A stretch of 64,000 nt of DNA from Rheinheimera sp. (GTDB lineage: Bacteria > Pseudomonadota > Gammaproteobacteria > Enterobacterales > Alteromonadaceae), in the NCBI GenBank assembly GCA_003543135.1, contig DPJG01000023.1, forward strand, positions 186,001 to 250,000, read 5' to 3'. The notes below the pieces were generated by a model, which was not told the origin of the DNA, searched no databases, and saw only the letters and a program-made list of their open reading frames with translations. The stretch's first letter is position 1. Each line of letters opens with the position of its first letter. A program made the position numbers and the translations under genes. Positions 41,970-50,634 of this stretch are shown piece after piece.

Positions 41970-42989
41970 TTAAGGCGCTGGGCCGATGTTTACGGCTGAT
42001 TCATCCACAGCGCCGTAGGCCAGATATTCGTCCACCGCGTAACCTTCAAAGCGCCAGTACTTGTCTTCCCAGCGTTTGCGGTCTTCCACGTTCTCTGATT
42101 TGCGTGACCGGGTGCCTTTTTGGGTGTAGCAGTGCAGGTTTTGCAGCATGGTGACCACGATGCGTTTGCCTGGGAAAAATGGCGGTGTGTAAGCACGCAG
42201 GCCACCAATTGATTTGTCCATCATCTGGGCGGCAACTCGCTCAGTTGGCTTGTCAGCCTGATTCATCAGCTTGATTTGTGCAGCGGCAATTAAGTCGCTA
42301 CCCACCAGCACCACCAGGCGCGGGTCATTGCGGAACTGTTCAGGAATAAGCGTTAATTTAATTTCGGTAACAATGGCATCCAGCGTTTTATATTCGCCGT
42401 CGGCCAGCACGCCTGTTGCGTCCGGGTTAAAGTAAATGGCATCGGTCATCACCTGATCCGGTGCTTTTTCTTTTACCAGCTGGTGCCATCCTTTGTTCAC
42501 GTCCTGGCCTAACGGGTTAGCCACCGGATCCGTAACTGCAGCAGCTGATGTGCCGTTAAAGCCAACACGCAGAATGTCCAGAGCAAAACGCATGGTGGCG
42601 TTTTCGCTCATTAACCGCATAAATTCACGTTCTGAACCTGCGTTCGCCCACGCTGCCAGCGTCGCCCATGGCACATAGGCGCATGAGTCTGTTTCTTTTA
42701 ATTCGTATTCGTTGCCGTCTACGTCCTGGCCTGTGGTGAAACGCCCTGCTGCGCGACCAGTGGCAATGCCGGTATTACCTACACTCACCACCTGACCTTT
42801 GATCTGGTCAACGTCCATACAGGTGATAAGTTTTAAAAATTCAACTGAGTCCAGAATGGCGGCACGTAATTTGGTTTCCATCGGGCTGGTAACAGCAAAT
42901 TGTTTGCTGACGTCTGTGGTGTTGTAGGCCTTTGCTAAGTTGCTGCTGTAAGCTGCAATGCAGGCCAATGCGATAGTGGTTAAATTCAT
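41970..42989 (-). CDS. Major capsid protein gpN
   Basis: 339 aa P2-type HK97-fold capsid protein: MNLTTIALACIAAYSSNLAK, ETDSCAYVPWATLAAWANAG, LDILRVGFNGTSAAAVTDP, VLVGSDLIAAAQIKLMNQAD and the C-terminal RWEDKYWRFEGYAVDEYLAY. It follows the scaffold-protease gene and is probably trimmed at the N-terminus by it, as in P2. Confidence 0.92.
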   Translation of the reverse strand: MNLTTIALACIAAYSSNLAKAYNTTDVSKQFAVTSPMETKLRAAILDSVEFLKLITCMDVDQIKGQVVSVGNTGIATGRAAGRFTTGQDVDGNEYELKETDSCAYVPWATLAAWANAGSEREFMRLMSENATMRFALDILRVGFNGTSAAAVTDPVANPLGQDVNKGWHQLVKEKAPDQVMTDAIYFNPDATGVLADGEYKTLDAIVTEIKLTLIPEQFRNDPRLVVLVGSDLIAAAQIKLMNQADKPTERVAAQMMDKSIGGLRAYTPPFFPGKRIVVTMLQNLHCYTQKGTRSRKSENVEDRKRWEDKYWRFEGYAVDEYLAYGAVDESAVNIGPAP

Positions 42990-43052
42990 CTGTTTCTCTC
43001 GCTGCTAATTTTTACTAAGGTTTAAGTGCTGAGCGTTTTTTAATGTCAGCGA

Positions 43053-43979
43053 TTAAACAACCGTGAATGTTTCACCACCACCCGCTGGGTCTGGCTTTTG
43101 GTCTGGCACTTCTTTGCTCATTTCATTGAACTTGTTTTCCAGCCCTTCAACTTTTGCCACCAGTCCTGTCAGACTGGTATTCAGTTGGTTGAACTGCTCA
43201 GCGGTAATTCCTGTGTCTGCTGGTTTTTCAGCTGGCTTGTCTTCAACTTTTTCAGCTGGCTTGTCGGCCGGTTTTTCAGCTTCCGGCGCTTTGCTGAATT
43301 TGGTTTCCAGCTCGGTCACTTTCGTTTCAATGCCGCCGACTTTATTCATCAGCGCGTCAAATTGTTCTTTGGTCATCTCTTCTTCCTCGGTGGTGGCTGT
43401 TGCCGGATCAGGCATATGGAACTTTTTAATGGCTTCGCCAATGGCGGTGCTTATTGCGGCAAACAGGCCCTTTTCCGTGGCCGGATTTTGTTGGTTTTGT
43501 TCTTTGATGAAATCGGTGCTTAACAGCTCTTCCAGTTGGCTGACTTCGTGATCAAAGTCACTTTCGCCTACTGAAAATTTAAGCCGGGTGGTGCCGGTAG
43601 ATGCTGGTGAGTCAGTGACCGCGATACCTTGCAGGTACGCTTTGCCGGTGCCTTTGTAGTCGATATTTGGCTCAATCGACATAAACAGCTTTTGGCCGTC
43701 TGCGTTGGCAGCCAGCAGATAATCATTGGCGGTTAATTTGACGTATAAACGCAGTTTGCCGCCTTTGGTGGCCGCTTTAACTTCGTCTACCGTGCCCCAG
43801 TTTTTACCGTCGAACGGTGCCCAGGACGAACGGAAATGCTCTGGCCAAATCATTGCGGTGTATTCATCTGTGGAATAGGATTCCGCCATTTGCTGGATCC
43901 ACTCTTTGGTGATTATGCGGCCGTCGACTGTTGCGCCTTCGGTTGCTGCGATTACCCACCCAGTTTGTTTTCCTGCCAT
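43053..43979 (-). CDS. Capsid scaffold and maturation protease gpO
   Basis: 308 aa. The N-terminal serine-protease domain shows the P2 O triad positions: Asp19 (ATVDGR), His48 (WPEHFRS) and Ser101 (FMSIEPN). The C-terminal scaffold part is charged and helical with a repeated Lys-Pro-Ala linker (EKPADKPAEKVEDKPAEKP) and ends with a helical NKFNEMSKE segment. First gene of the leftward late operon and divergent from terminase gpP, as in P2. Confidence 0.92.
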   Translation of the reverse strand: MAGKQTGWVIAATEGATVDGRIITKEWIQQMAESYSTDEYTAMIWPEHFRSSWAPFDGKNWGTVDEVKAATKGGKLRLYVKLTANDYLLAANADGQKLFMSIEPNIDYKGTGKAYLQGIAVTDSPASTGTTRLKFSVGESDFDHEVSQLEELLSTDFIKEQNQQNPATEKGLFAAISTAIGEAIKKFHMPDPATATTEEEEMTKEQFDALMNKVGGIETKVTELETKFSKAPEAEKPADKPAEKVEDKPAEKPADTGITAEQFNQLNTSLTGLVAKVEGLENKFNEMSKEVPDQKPDPAGGGETFTVV

Positions 43980-44108
43980 TTGCCTGCTCTTCTAACGGAT
44001 AAATACCTTTGTGGCCTTAAGCTTAAGGCGTTGTAAATGGTTAATCACGGGGCATTATTCTTGGTGGTTCCGATTTTTGATTTATCAGAATATGCAGGAA
44101 AATTAGTT

Positions 44109-44161
44109 AGTTAACCCAACCTTTGCAGACAATACACTAACTGTATTGTGTCAGTTAACCC
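44109..44161. promoter_or_regulatory. Inverted and direct repeats in the O/P divergent promoter region
   Basis: An inverted repeat ACAATAC, seven-base spacer, GTATTGT (44129-44149) is flanked by two copies of AGTTAACCC (44109-44117 and 44153-44161). It lies between the divergent late genes O and P. A binding site for the phage zinc-finger late activator is plausible; P2 Ogr sites are also imperfect dyads about 55 bases upstream of late starts. Confidence 0.5.
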
Positions 44162-44178
44162 GGCAATTTTCCGCATTT

Positions 44179-45996
44179 ATGGCCTACTCTCCCGAAATCC
44201 GCGAAGCAGCAAAACGGCTTTATTTAAAGCGCTGGACGCCCGACGAAATCCGCGACGACCTGGGGTTACCAAACAACCGCATTGTGTATTTTTGGGCTGA
44301 AAAATACGGCTGGCGCGATTTGCTGCGCGAAGAAGAAGTGGATGAAGCCATAGCGCGTCGCATTGTCCTGCTAACTGACATCCCAGATAAAACCGGCAAC
44401 CAGATCAAAGAACTGGAAATGCTGATTAACCAGCATGTGCGCCTGAAGAAGCAGCGGATTGATGCTGAACGCAAAACACAGGCTGAAGACTCTGGCCAGC
44501 ACCAGAGCGACAAGCGCAGCAATACTGGCGGAAACACCCGCAGTGGTGACAGTTCAGAAAAATCTGATACTAATTCCGGCACCAAACGCAAAGGCCGTAA
44601 AAAGAAAAATGATGTTAGTGAATTAACCGCTGAAGATTTTGCCTGCTGGCATGACACGTTGTTTGAATACCAAAAAACGATGCACCAGAACCTGTGCCAG
44701 CGTATTCGCAACATTTTAAAAAGCCGGCAGATTGGTGCCACTTACTATTTTGCCGGTGAAGCCTTTGAACAGGCCACACTGACCGGCGAGCCACAGATAT
44801 TCCTTTCGGCGTCGCGCAGCCAGGCAGAAGTGTTCCGCAGTTACATTATTGCCATTGCCCAGCAGTTCTTTGAAATTGAACTAACCGGCAACCCGATTGT
44901 GTTGCACACCGCGCACGGTGATGCTGAACTACGCTTTTTAAGCACCAACAGCAAAACCGCGCAGAGTTACCACGGCCATGTGTACATTGATGAATACTTT
45001 TGGATTGGCAAATTTGATGTACTGAACAAACTGGCTTCGGCCATGGCCACGCACAAAAACTGGCGTAAAACCTACTTTTCCACGCCATCGACCAAAGCCC
45101 ACCCTGCATACCCATTCTGGACCGGCGACCACTGGCGTCAAGGCAAACCAGAACGTGAGGAAATTCAGTTCCCCGGCTTTGATGAACTGCGCGACGGTGG
45201 CCGGTTGTGCCCGGATAAGCAATGGCGTTTTGCGGTTACCATTGAAGACGCCGTTAACGGTGGTTGTGAGCTGTTTGACATTGACGAACTGCGCGACGAA
45301 TACAACGGCGACGACTTTGCCAACCTGTTTATGTGTGTGTTTGTTGACGATGCCGACAGTGTATTTAAGTTTGCAGACCTCGAAAAATGCATGGTGGATT
45401 CTGCCCGCTGGCAAGACTACAAACCGGCAGCGCCCCGGCCATTTGGTAACCGCGAAGTGTGGCTGGGTTACGACCCATCCCGAACCCGCGACAATGCCAC
45501 TTTGGCAGTGATTGCACCAGGTGAAACCAAAGGCGAAAAATTCAGGTTGCTGGAAAAGCACTACTGGCGCGGTTTGAACTTTTCCCACCACGTTGCCGAA
45601 ATTCAAAAGGTGTATGCAAAGTATCGCGTTACCTACATTGGCGTTGATACCACCGGCATTGGCTCCGGTGTGTTTGACTCTATCAGCACGCTTTACCCAC
45701 GCGAAGCAACTGCCATTCACTACAGCGTAAGCAGTAAAACACGGCTGGTGCTGAAGATGATTGATGTGATTGAAGGCGGCCGCATTGAGTGGGATGCCTC
45801 ACACAAAGACGTTGCCATGAGCTGCCTTGCTATTCGCCGCACTGTCACCGACAGCGGCGGTGCCATTACCTTTAAGGCCAGCAGGGACAACGCCACCGGC
45901 CACGCCGACATATTTTTTGCCATTGCCCACGCGGTGATTAACGAGCCACTTAACCACGAACATCAAAGGAAATCCTCATGGTCGATACCCAACTAA
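44179..45996 (+). CDS. Terminase large subunit, ATPase gpP
   Basis: The start at ATG 44179 gives [20 protein letters not shown], matching the helix-turn-helix N-terminus of P2 P; a TTG at 44146 would extend it. About 605 aa. Walker A variant [13 protein letters not shown] is near residue 178, followed by [13 protein letters not shown] (Walker B-like). The RNase H-like nuclease motif [19 protein letters not shown] is near residue 430. It packages DNA into heads through the gpQ portal and overlaps the portal gene. Confidence 0.92.
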   Translation: MAYSPEIREAAKRLYLKRWTPDEIRDDLGLPNNRIVYFWAEKYGWRDLLREEEVDEAIARRIVLLTDIPDKTGNQIKELEMLINQHVRLKKQRIDAERKTQAEDSGQHQSDKRSNTGGNTRSGDSSEKSDTNSGTKRKGRKKKNDVSELTAEDFACWHDTLFEYQKTMHQNLCQRIRNILKSRQIGATYYFAGEAFEQATLTGEPQIFLSASRSQAEVFRSYIIAIAQQFFEIELTGNPIVLHTAHGDAELRFLSTNSKTAQSYHGHVYIDEYFWIGKFDVLNKLASAMATHKNWRKTYFSTPSTKAHPAYPFWTGDHWRQGKPEREEIQFPGFDELRDGGRLCPDKQWRFAVTIEDAVNGGCELFDIDELRDEYNGDDFANLFMCVFVDDADSVFKFADLEKCMVDSARWQDYKPAAPRPFGNREVWLGYDPSRTRDNATLAVIAPGETKGEKFRLLEKHYWRGLNFSHHVAEIQKVYAKYRVTYIGVDTTGIGSGVFDSISTLYPREATAIHYSVSSKTRLVLKMIDVIEGGRIEWDASHKDVAMSCLAIRRTVTDSGGAITFKASRDNATGHADIFFAIAHAVINEPLNHEHQRKSSWSIPN

Positions 45997-47015
45997 CTGC
46001 CCCTGATCAGCAAATTGCTGAAGAGGATAAAAAGCCCGGCACCGTGGTTTTTTCTATGCCTGAAACCGTGATGCCAAAAATGTGGCTGACTGACTACGAT
46101 TCGCTGTATTACAACCAGCAGGACGACTATTGGGAACCACCGATAGACCGGCATTTGCTGGCGAACCTGCCAAGACGCAACGCCCAGCATGGCGGCATAC
46201 TGCAAAGCCGCGCCAATATGGCCGCAGCACGTTATAAATCTGGTGGCATGAGTGCGCAGGAAATTGGCTCGGCATTTTTAAACCTGATCCAGTTTGGTGA
46301 TGTTCCACTGCTGAAAATCCGCAACGGCTTTGGCAAAGTGCTTGGGCTTTATCCGCTGCCCAGTTATCGGTCTCGCGTTACCGAAGATGGTGGTTGTGCT
46401 GTGCTGGAACGTGACCGGCAAATTAAGCGCTACAAACCCAAAGATATAATCTGGTGCCGGATTTACGACACTGTGCAGCAAATTTATGGCTGCCCTGATT
46501 ACCTGGGCGGTTTGCAGTCGGCCATGCTCAGCGAAGATGCAACGATGTTCCGGCGCAAGTACTACATTAACGGCGCCCACATGGGCTTTATTCTGTATGC
46601 CACTGATCCCAACCTGGACCCGGCAGTGGAAAAAGAGCTGAAACAAAAAATTCATGACTCAAAGGGCGTTGGCAATTTTAATTCTCTGTTTGTAAACATC
46701 CCGAACGGCAAAGAAAAAGGCATTCAAATTATCCCGGTGGGTAACTTTGAAAGTAAGGACGAATTTAGCCAGGTGAAGTCTGTCAGTGCGCAGGATGTGT
46801 TTAATGCTCACCGTTTCCCTGCTGGCCTTGGCGGTATGATCCCCACCAACACAGCTGGCCTTGGTGACCCGACCAAATACAACGAAGTGTATTTTGAAAG
46901 TGAAACCAAACCGCTGATTAATATTCTGGTGGATGCCGTGGCGCGTGACCCTGAAGTGCCGGCTAATTTGCGACTGGTGTTTGATATGCAGCCAAAGGCA
47001 GCGCCGTCGGTTTGA
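45978..47015 (+). CDS. Portal protein gpQ
   Basis: 345 aa P2/PBSX portal family: [60 protein letters not shown] and [20 protein letters not shown]. Its ATG, preceded by AAAGGAAA, lies inside the end of gpP. Followed at once by a strong terminator. Confidence 0.93.
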   Translation: MVDTQLTAPDQQIAEEDKKPGTVVFSMPETVMPKMWLTDYDSLYYNQQDDYWEPPIDRHLLANLPRRNAQHGGILQSRANMAAARYKSGGMSAQEIGSAFLNLIQFGDVPLLKIRNGFGKVLGLYPLPSYRSRVTEDGGCAVLERDRQIKRYKPKDIIWCRIYDTVQQIYGCPDYLGGLQSAMLSEDATMFRRKYYINGAHMGFILYATDPNLDPAVEKELKQKIHDSKGVGNFNSLFVNIPNGKEKGIQIIPVGNFESKDEFSQVKSVSAQDVFNAHRFPAGLGGMIPTNTAGLGDPTKYNEVYFESETKPLINILVDAVARDPEVPANLRLVFDMQPKAAPSV

Positions 47016-47025
47016 TTTATGGCCA

Positions 47026-47053
47026 CAAAAAAGCCGCTTAGTGCGGCTTTTTT
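47026..47053. terminator. Bidirectional terminator after gpQ
   Basis: AAAAAAGCCGC, loop TTAGT, GCGGCTTTTTTT: a stem with A run and T run that works on both strands. It separates the rightward P-Q operon from the leftward toxin-antitoxin genes. Confidence 0.88.
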
Positions 47054-47072
47054 TACTTCGGTTACTACTTAC

Positions 47073-47378
47073 TTATAAGGCGTGACCATCTTGCACAATT
47101 GCCAGCTTTAAGCCGATAGCATGCACAACTCTATTTATAGTATCAAAACGTGGTGAAGCATCAGGGCGAAGCGCTCTATACAAAGCCTCCCTGCCAATAC
47201 CTGCATCTCTTGCAATTTGTGTCATGCCTTTTGCTCTGGCAATAACACCCAGTGCATGGGCCAGTTCAGCTGGATCATTTTCTTCAAGCACCAGATTTAA
47301 ATAGTCCATGATATCTTGCTCACTTTGCAGGGCTTCAGCCATGTCAAATGTGGATAACTCAGCTACCTTAACCATCAT
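47073..47378 (-). CDS. Antitoxin, HTH addiction-module type
   Basis: The start at 47378 (GAGG upstream) gives 101 aa: MMVKVAELSTFDMAEALQSE, then EDIMDYL-type N-terminal helices, and a helix-turn-helix in the second half (GMTQIARDAGIGREALYRAL, RFDTINRVVHAIGLKL). This is the TIGR02684-type antidote. It lies directly after the toxin gene, the reversed toxin-first order of this family. Confidence 0.85.
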   Translation of the reverse strand: MMVKVAELSTFDMAEALQSEQDIMDYLNLVLEENDPAELAHALGVIARAKGMTQIARDAGIGREALYRALRPDASPRFDTINRVVHAIGLKLAIVQDGHAL

Positions 47379-47385
47379 TAAATCC

Positions 47386-47682
47386 TCAATCTTCCAGTGT
47401 TTTAGATATCGCAATTGCGTTTTCGATATCTTGCTGTTGTGTTGATTTATCGCCACCGCCCAGCATAACTATCATCGTGTCGCCGCGCTGAATGTAATAC
47501 ATACGCCAGCCTGGGCCAAAAAATTCACGAAACTCATAAACGCCGTCACCAACTGGGGCTACGTCCCCCAACAAACCACGAGCTGCTTTATCCAGTCTTT
47601 TGCTTAACCTTATACGGGTCATGTTGTCTTTCAGACCCTTCAGCCACGCTTCAAACTCTTCTGTTTGTTTAATTGTGTACAT
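47386..47682 (-). CDS. Toxin, RelE/HigB-type addiction-module killer
   Basis: 98 aa: MYTIKQTEEFEAWLKGLKDN, RIRLSKRLDKAARGLLGDVA, VYEFREFFGPGWRMYYIQRG and MIVMLGGGDKSTQQQDIENA. These are the hallmarks of the Gp49-like killer group of RelE-fold mRNA interferases. The gene sits between the portal and the late activator in the prophage, where it may stabilise the lysogen or act against other phages. Confidence 0.88.
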   Translation of the reverse strand: MYTIKQTEEFEAWLKGLKDNMTRIRLSKRLDKAARGLLGDVAPVGDGVYEFREFFGPGWRMYYIQRGDTMIVMLGGGDKSTQQQDIENAIAISKTLED

Positions 47683-47692
47683 ACGGAGCCCT

Positions 47693-47737
47693 ATAACTAC
47701 CTAGTTATAATTGTAGCCGAACGACTACACCTGTCAA
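47693..47737 (-). promoter_or_regulatory. Promoter and operator of the toxin-antitoxin operon
   Basis: On the minus strand TTGACA (47737-47732) and TACAAT (47715-47710) are 16 bases apart. A perfect 16-base palindrome ATAACTACCTAGTTAT lies at 47693-47708 between the promoter and the toxin start. The antitoxin probably binds this palindrome to repress the operon. Confidence 0.75.
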
Positions 47738-47801
47738 CTATAGTTTTAGCATCCGCGAGTTATGTGACAACCTGTCAGCAGCAAATTATTTGCTTTTATT
47801 C

Positions 47802-48050
47802 TTAGAATGCCAGCTCCTGCTGCAAGGCTTTGCGCTGCTCTGGTGAAAGCGCCCTGGCTAGTGCCGACACAACTTCGGTGGCGGTTTTTGCCGATGGGCT
47901 GAGTGTGTGGCTAAACGATACGTTGGTAACGAATGTGTGGCCGCACTCCGGATCCGTGCATGAGCAATACAGGTTTGTAAGGGCTACGCTGAGCCGGTCA
48001 GTTTTCCCGATCACCGCTTTTTTCCCGCACACTGTGCACAATATCCGCAT
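47802..48050 (-). CDS. Ogr/Delta-like zinc-finger late transcription activator
   Basis: 82 aa. CTVCGKK near the N-terminus pairs with CSCTDPECGHTFVTNVSFSH, the Cys-x2-Cys ... Cys-x4-Cys arrangement of P2 Ogr and P4 Delta. These proteins activate the late promoters through the RNA polymerase alpha subunit. It follows the replication gene, separated by 15 bases. Its targets here should be the O and P promoters and others in the late region. Confidence 0.85.
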   Translation of the reverse strand: MRILCTVCGKKAVIGKTDRLSVALTNLYCSCTDPECGHTFVTNVSFSHTLSPSAKTATEVVSALARALSPEQRKALQQELAF

Positions 48051-48065
48051 GAGTACCTCTCTTAA

Positions 48066-50102
48066 TCAGCGACTGGCTACCATCGCCGCAATAATGGCTT
48101 TCACTTCACTTGATAGCTTGTTGTTTGGCCTGTTGGTGTCAGCACCTGGGGCCACCAAATCAGGCTTTGTCTTCCGTCGACGCACTACAAAATTTACCCT
48201 TTGGCTTGGGTGCTGCGGTTCTGGTACTTGTTGCAGGCTGCCGTAGCGCATTTTCCAGCGCTGGCCGTCGATGTTGACCGTATAGCCCCGCTTCAACAGG
48301 GCTATTGCTTCCGGCCCAATCCCGTGAAGATGGGATTTTGGCGGCAGGCTTGGCGTTTGGTCGTGATTTCCGGCCTCATGGGACCCCGTACAGTTAACGC
48401 CACTAGTCCAAGATTGTCTGGCTGCGCCAGACTTAAGAGCGTTACGCCGCATTTCCCATTTGTGCGGACGGGTTAGCGCGAAGCCTTTTCCGGCTTCAAT
48501 GCCGGTTATTCGTTTGACTGCCTCGCCATATTCATTGCCGTATGGCGTAACCTCGTATTTTATTTCTGTGGTCATGGTTCGCAGCGCTCTGATGAAGTTT
48601 ACAAAGTCATTGCTGTCTGCTGCCAAGCGCAATTGTTCCAACTCGTTTTGATGCTCTTCAGTAAAAGCTTCACGCACCCGGCGGATTTCTCGGTATGACG
48701 TAATTGGGTCACAACCTTGGAATTGAAATTGGCGGATGTTCCAGACACTGGCCCACGTTTTAACATTCATCACGCCATCGCCCAGCGTTTTACCGGTTTC
48801 GCTGTCAATCAGATCAGCAACTTCAAAACCGTTGATGTTTTTAGAAATGTATTTGGCAATGTAAGCAGCTGCGCTGCCTTTGCTTGGGTCGATGTATTCA
48901 GCGTCAAACCGCGGCTGAAATGGGTAGTGGAATTTGCGCGGTGCGCTTACTTTTTTGCCTTGTGATTTTTCGTAACCCCATAACTGGCGCGCTTTACGGT
49001 AAGCCTTTCGCAGTGATTTACGCTTTTTAAAACGCGCCATTAATTCGCCAATTTCCTCCTGGCAAAAATACCAGCGGATGCAGCGGCAAATGGCTTTTAA
49101 ATCTTTCGCTGGTGCGAACAGCATCATGTGCCAGTGTGGCGTGCCGTCCTGGTGTGGCTCTGATACCCGTACACCAAAATACTTGGCATCCATCCGTTTC
49201 AGCTTTGCCCTTGCCTTCGCCCATGTATCCACCATGTAAGCGTTGGTTTCTTTTGGGCTGCTGCCATTCCAGTTGGCACTGTTTGCGTGAAACTTTGACG
49301 GCGCAGTAACGGTAATAAACACCGCTGCAAAGCCGATTTCTTCCGCGTACTCTTCAATGCCGCGAATTCGTTTCATCAGCTCAGCCCGGGCGTTTTCTGG
49401 GTTTGCGGTACTGGCTTCAATGGCGTTGATCAGCGCTAATTCGTCGCCGCACTCATTAATCAGGGTTAACGATTCTGCCCAGCGGCGCTGCGCTGCTTTG
49501 TCACGGACAAATTCCGCAACGGCGCGTTTGCTGGCATAGGCGCTAACGCCTTTACCCACATTGCCCTGAATAATTTCTAAAATTTCCAAATGCTGCTGGC
49601 GCAGCCTGAGCAACTTTCGGCGCCACCACTTAGGGCACTGCAAACGCAGCAAAGCGCACTCTTTGGCTAATGTGTCTGTTTCCATGCCCCACAGTGGCGG
49701 CGTTACGTGCGGCAGCCGGTTTAAACTCTGGTTGCAAACAATGTCGTAAACCGCGTGCACTCTGGTTTCGTGGTCTTCATCACCGGTTAAACCTTCTGCT
49801 GCGGTAATCATGTCCTGAAAACATTGCAGGGCTAAATCGTCAGCCAGTTTTTTGGTGCGGTCTTTTTGGTTAATAACCTTGGCCGGAATTTTAAACTGCT
49901 GCAAATAAGTCATTTTGCGCCCGTACTGCTGGCGCTTTTTGCTGGCTGCTTTGCGAAAAGCACGGTTATTTTCTGGCGTTGGGTTGTCTTTTGCGGCCTG
50001 CGCTAATGGCCACAGGCTGGCTGCCATTGGTTTTGGCAGGCCGCGCAGCATCTTGGTTACAAAGCGGTTTTGGTCACGGTTCAGGGCTGGGTTTAAATAC
50101 AT
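48066..50102 (-). CDS. Replication endonuclease gpA (HUH, rolling circle)
   Basis: 678 aa P2 A family. The HUH metal motif is GTPHWHMMLFAP (His323, His325) and the twin active tyrosines are in AAAYIAKYISKN (Tyr414 and Tyr418, four apart). The N-terminal 200 residues are helical and basic. It nicks the phage origin, which in P2 lies inside gene A. It is the last gene of the leftward early operon before the activator. Confidence 0.92.
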   Translation of the reverse strand: MYLNPALNRDQNRFVTKMLRGLPKPMAASLWPLAQAAKDNPTPENNRAFRKAASKKRQQYGRKMTYLQQFKIPAKVINQKDRTKKLADDLALQCFQDMITAAEGLTGDEDHETRVHAVYDIVCNQSLNRLPHVTPPLWGMETDTLAKECALLRLQCPKWWRRKLLRLRQQHLEILEIIQGNVGKGVSAYASKRAVAEFVRDKAAQRRWAESLTLINECGDELALINAIEASTANPENARAELMKRIRGIEEYAEEIGFAAVFITVTAPSKFHANSANWNGSSPKETNAYMVDTWAKARAKLKRMDAKYFGVRVSEPHQDGTPHWHMMLFAPAKDLKAICRCIRWYFCQEEIGELMARFKKRKSLRKAYRKARQLWGYEKSQGKKVSAPRKFHYPFQPRFDAEYIDPSKGSAAAYIAKYISKNINGFEVADLIDSETGKTLGDGVMNVKTWASVWNIRQFQFQGCDPITSYREIRRVREAFTEEHQNELEQLRLAADSNDFVNFIRALRTMTTEIKYEVTPYGNEYGEAVKRITGIEAGKGFALTRPHKWEMRRNALKSGAARQSWTSGVNCTGSHEAGNHDQTPSLPPKSHLHGIGPEAIALLKRGYTVNIDGQRWKMRYGSLQQVPEPQHPSQRVNFVVRRRKTKPDLVAPGADTNRPNNKLSSEVKAIIAAMVASR

Positions 50103-50239
50103 GGACAGATCACCGACTTAATCAAACTACCTAATACAAAAACAGAAATACTGGCGCAAACGCATAAAACCACGACAGTGATCAAAGCTCTGGTCAGTTT
50201 CAGACCCGGGCATCGACCAGTGGCGTGGCCTCTGTTCAT
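50093..50239 (-). CDS. Small membrane protein upstream of gpA
   Basis: 48 aa: a basic N-terminus MNRGHATGRCPGLKLTRALI and one membrane helix (TVVVLCVCASISVFVLGSLI). Its ATG overlaps the stop codon of the preceding gene (ATGA), and its end overlaps the start of gpA by 10 bases. Such coupling on both sides supports translation. Function unknown. Confidence 0.55.
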   Translation of the reverse strand: MNRGHATGRCPGLKLTRALITVVVLCVCASISVFVLGSLIKSVICPCI

Positions 50240-50634
50240 TGCGGAATATCCTCGTCGTACTGCTCTTGGCGTTGCATTTGGCTCATTTTGGCCAGCTCAA
50301 TATTGATCAGCGCCTGAATAGCCACTGCGGCAACCTGTGTTATTTCAGATTCAACTGAGTTCCGGCCTGTGCTGTTTTTCATCCAGCCGTCGATTGCTTC
50401 TTTGAGTTCCGATTGCAGGACAAGTAAATGCCCTTCAACTGACTGCTGACGGATATGTTGTTCGCCCCATTTGCAGCTCTGGTAATTCATTTCACAGACT
50501 ACGCGCCCTATGACCTGGCCAATCACTAGATTTCCTGTCTCACTCTGCAAACCAACAACAACCGCTGACGGTTGATTTCCCTTTGCAAAGATACTGCTTT
50601 CATAAGGCGGTATTGGGAGGCTATTTCTTGTCAT
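50236..50634 (-). CDS. Hypothetical early phage protein
   Basis: The start at 50634, overlapping the methylase stop (ATGA), gives 132 aa: MTRNSLPIPPYESSIFAKGN, a core VVGLQSETGNLVIGQVIGRV, and a helical C-terminal half (EITQVAAVAIQALINIELAK). No family recognised. Part of the early operon between the methylase and gpA. Confidence 0.6.
   Translation of the reverse strand: MTRNSLPIPPYESSIFAKGNQPSAVVVGLQSETGNLVIGQVIGRVVCEMNYQSCKWGEQHIRQQSVEGHLLVLQSELKEAIDGWMKNSTGRNSVESEITQVAAVAIQALINIELAKMSQMQRQEQYDEDIPQ

Noticed and set aside
44938-45720. 260-codon minus-strand frame opposite the large terminase
   Set aside because: It lies wholly inside a clear gpP gene with Walker and nuclease motifs; its composition is that of a reverse-frame shadow.
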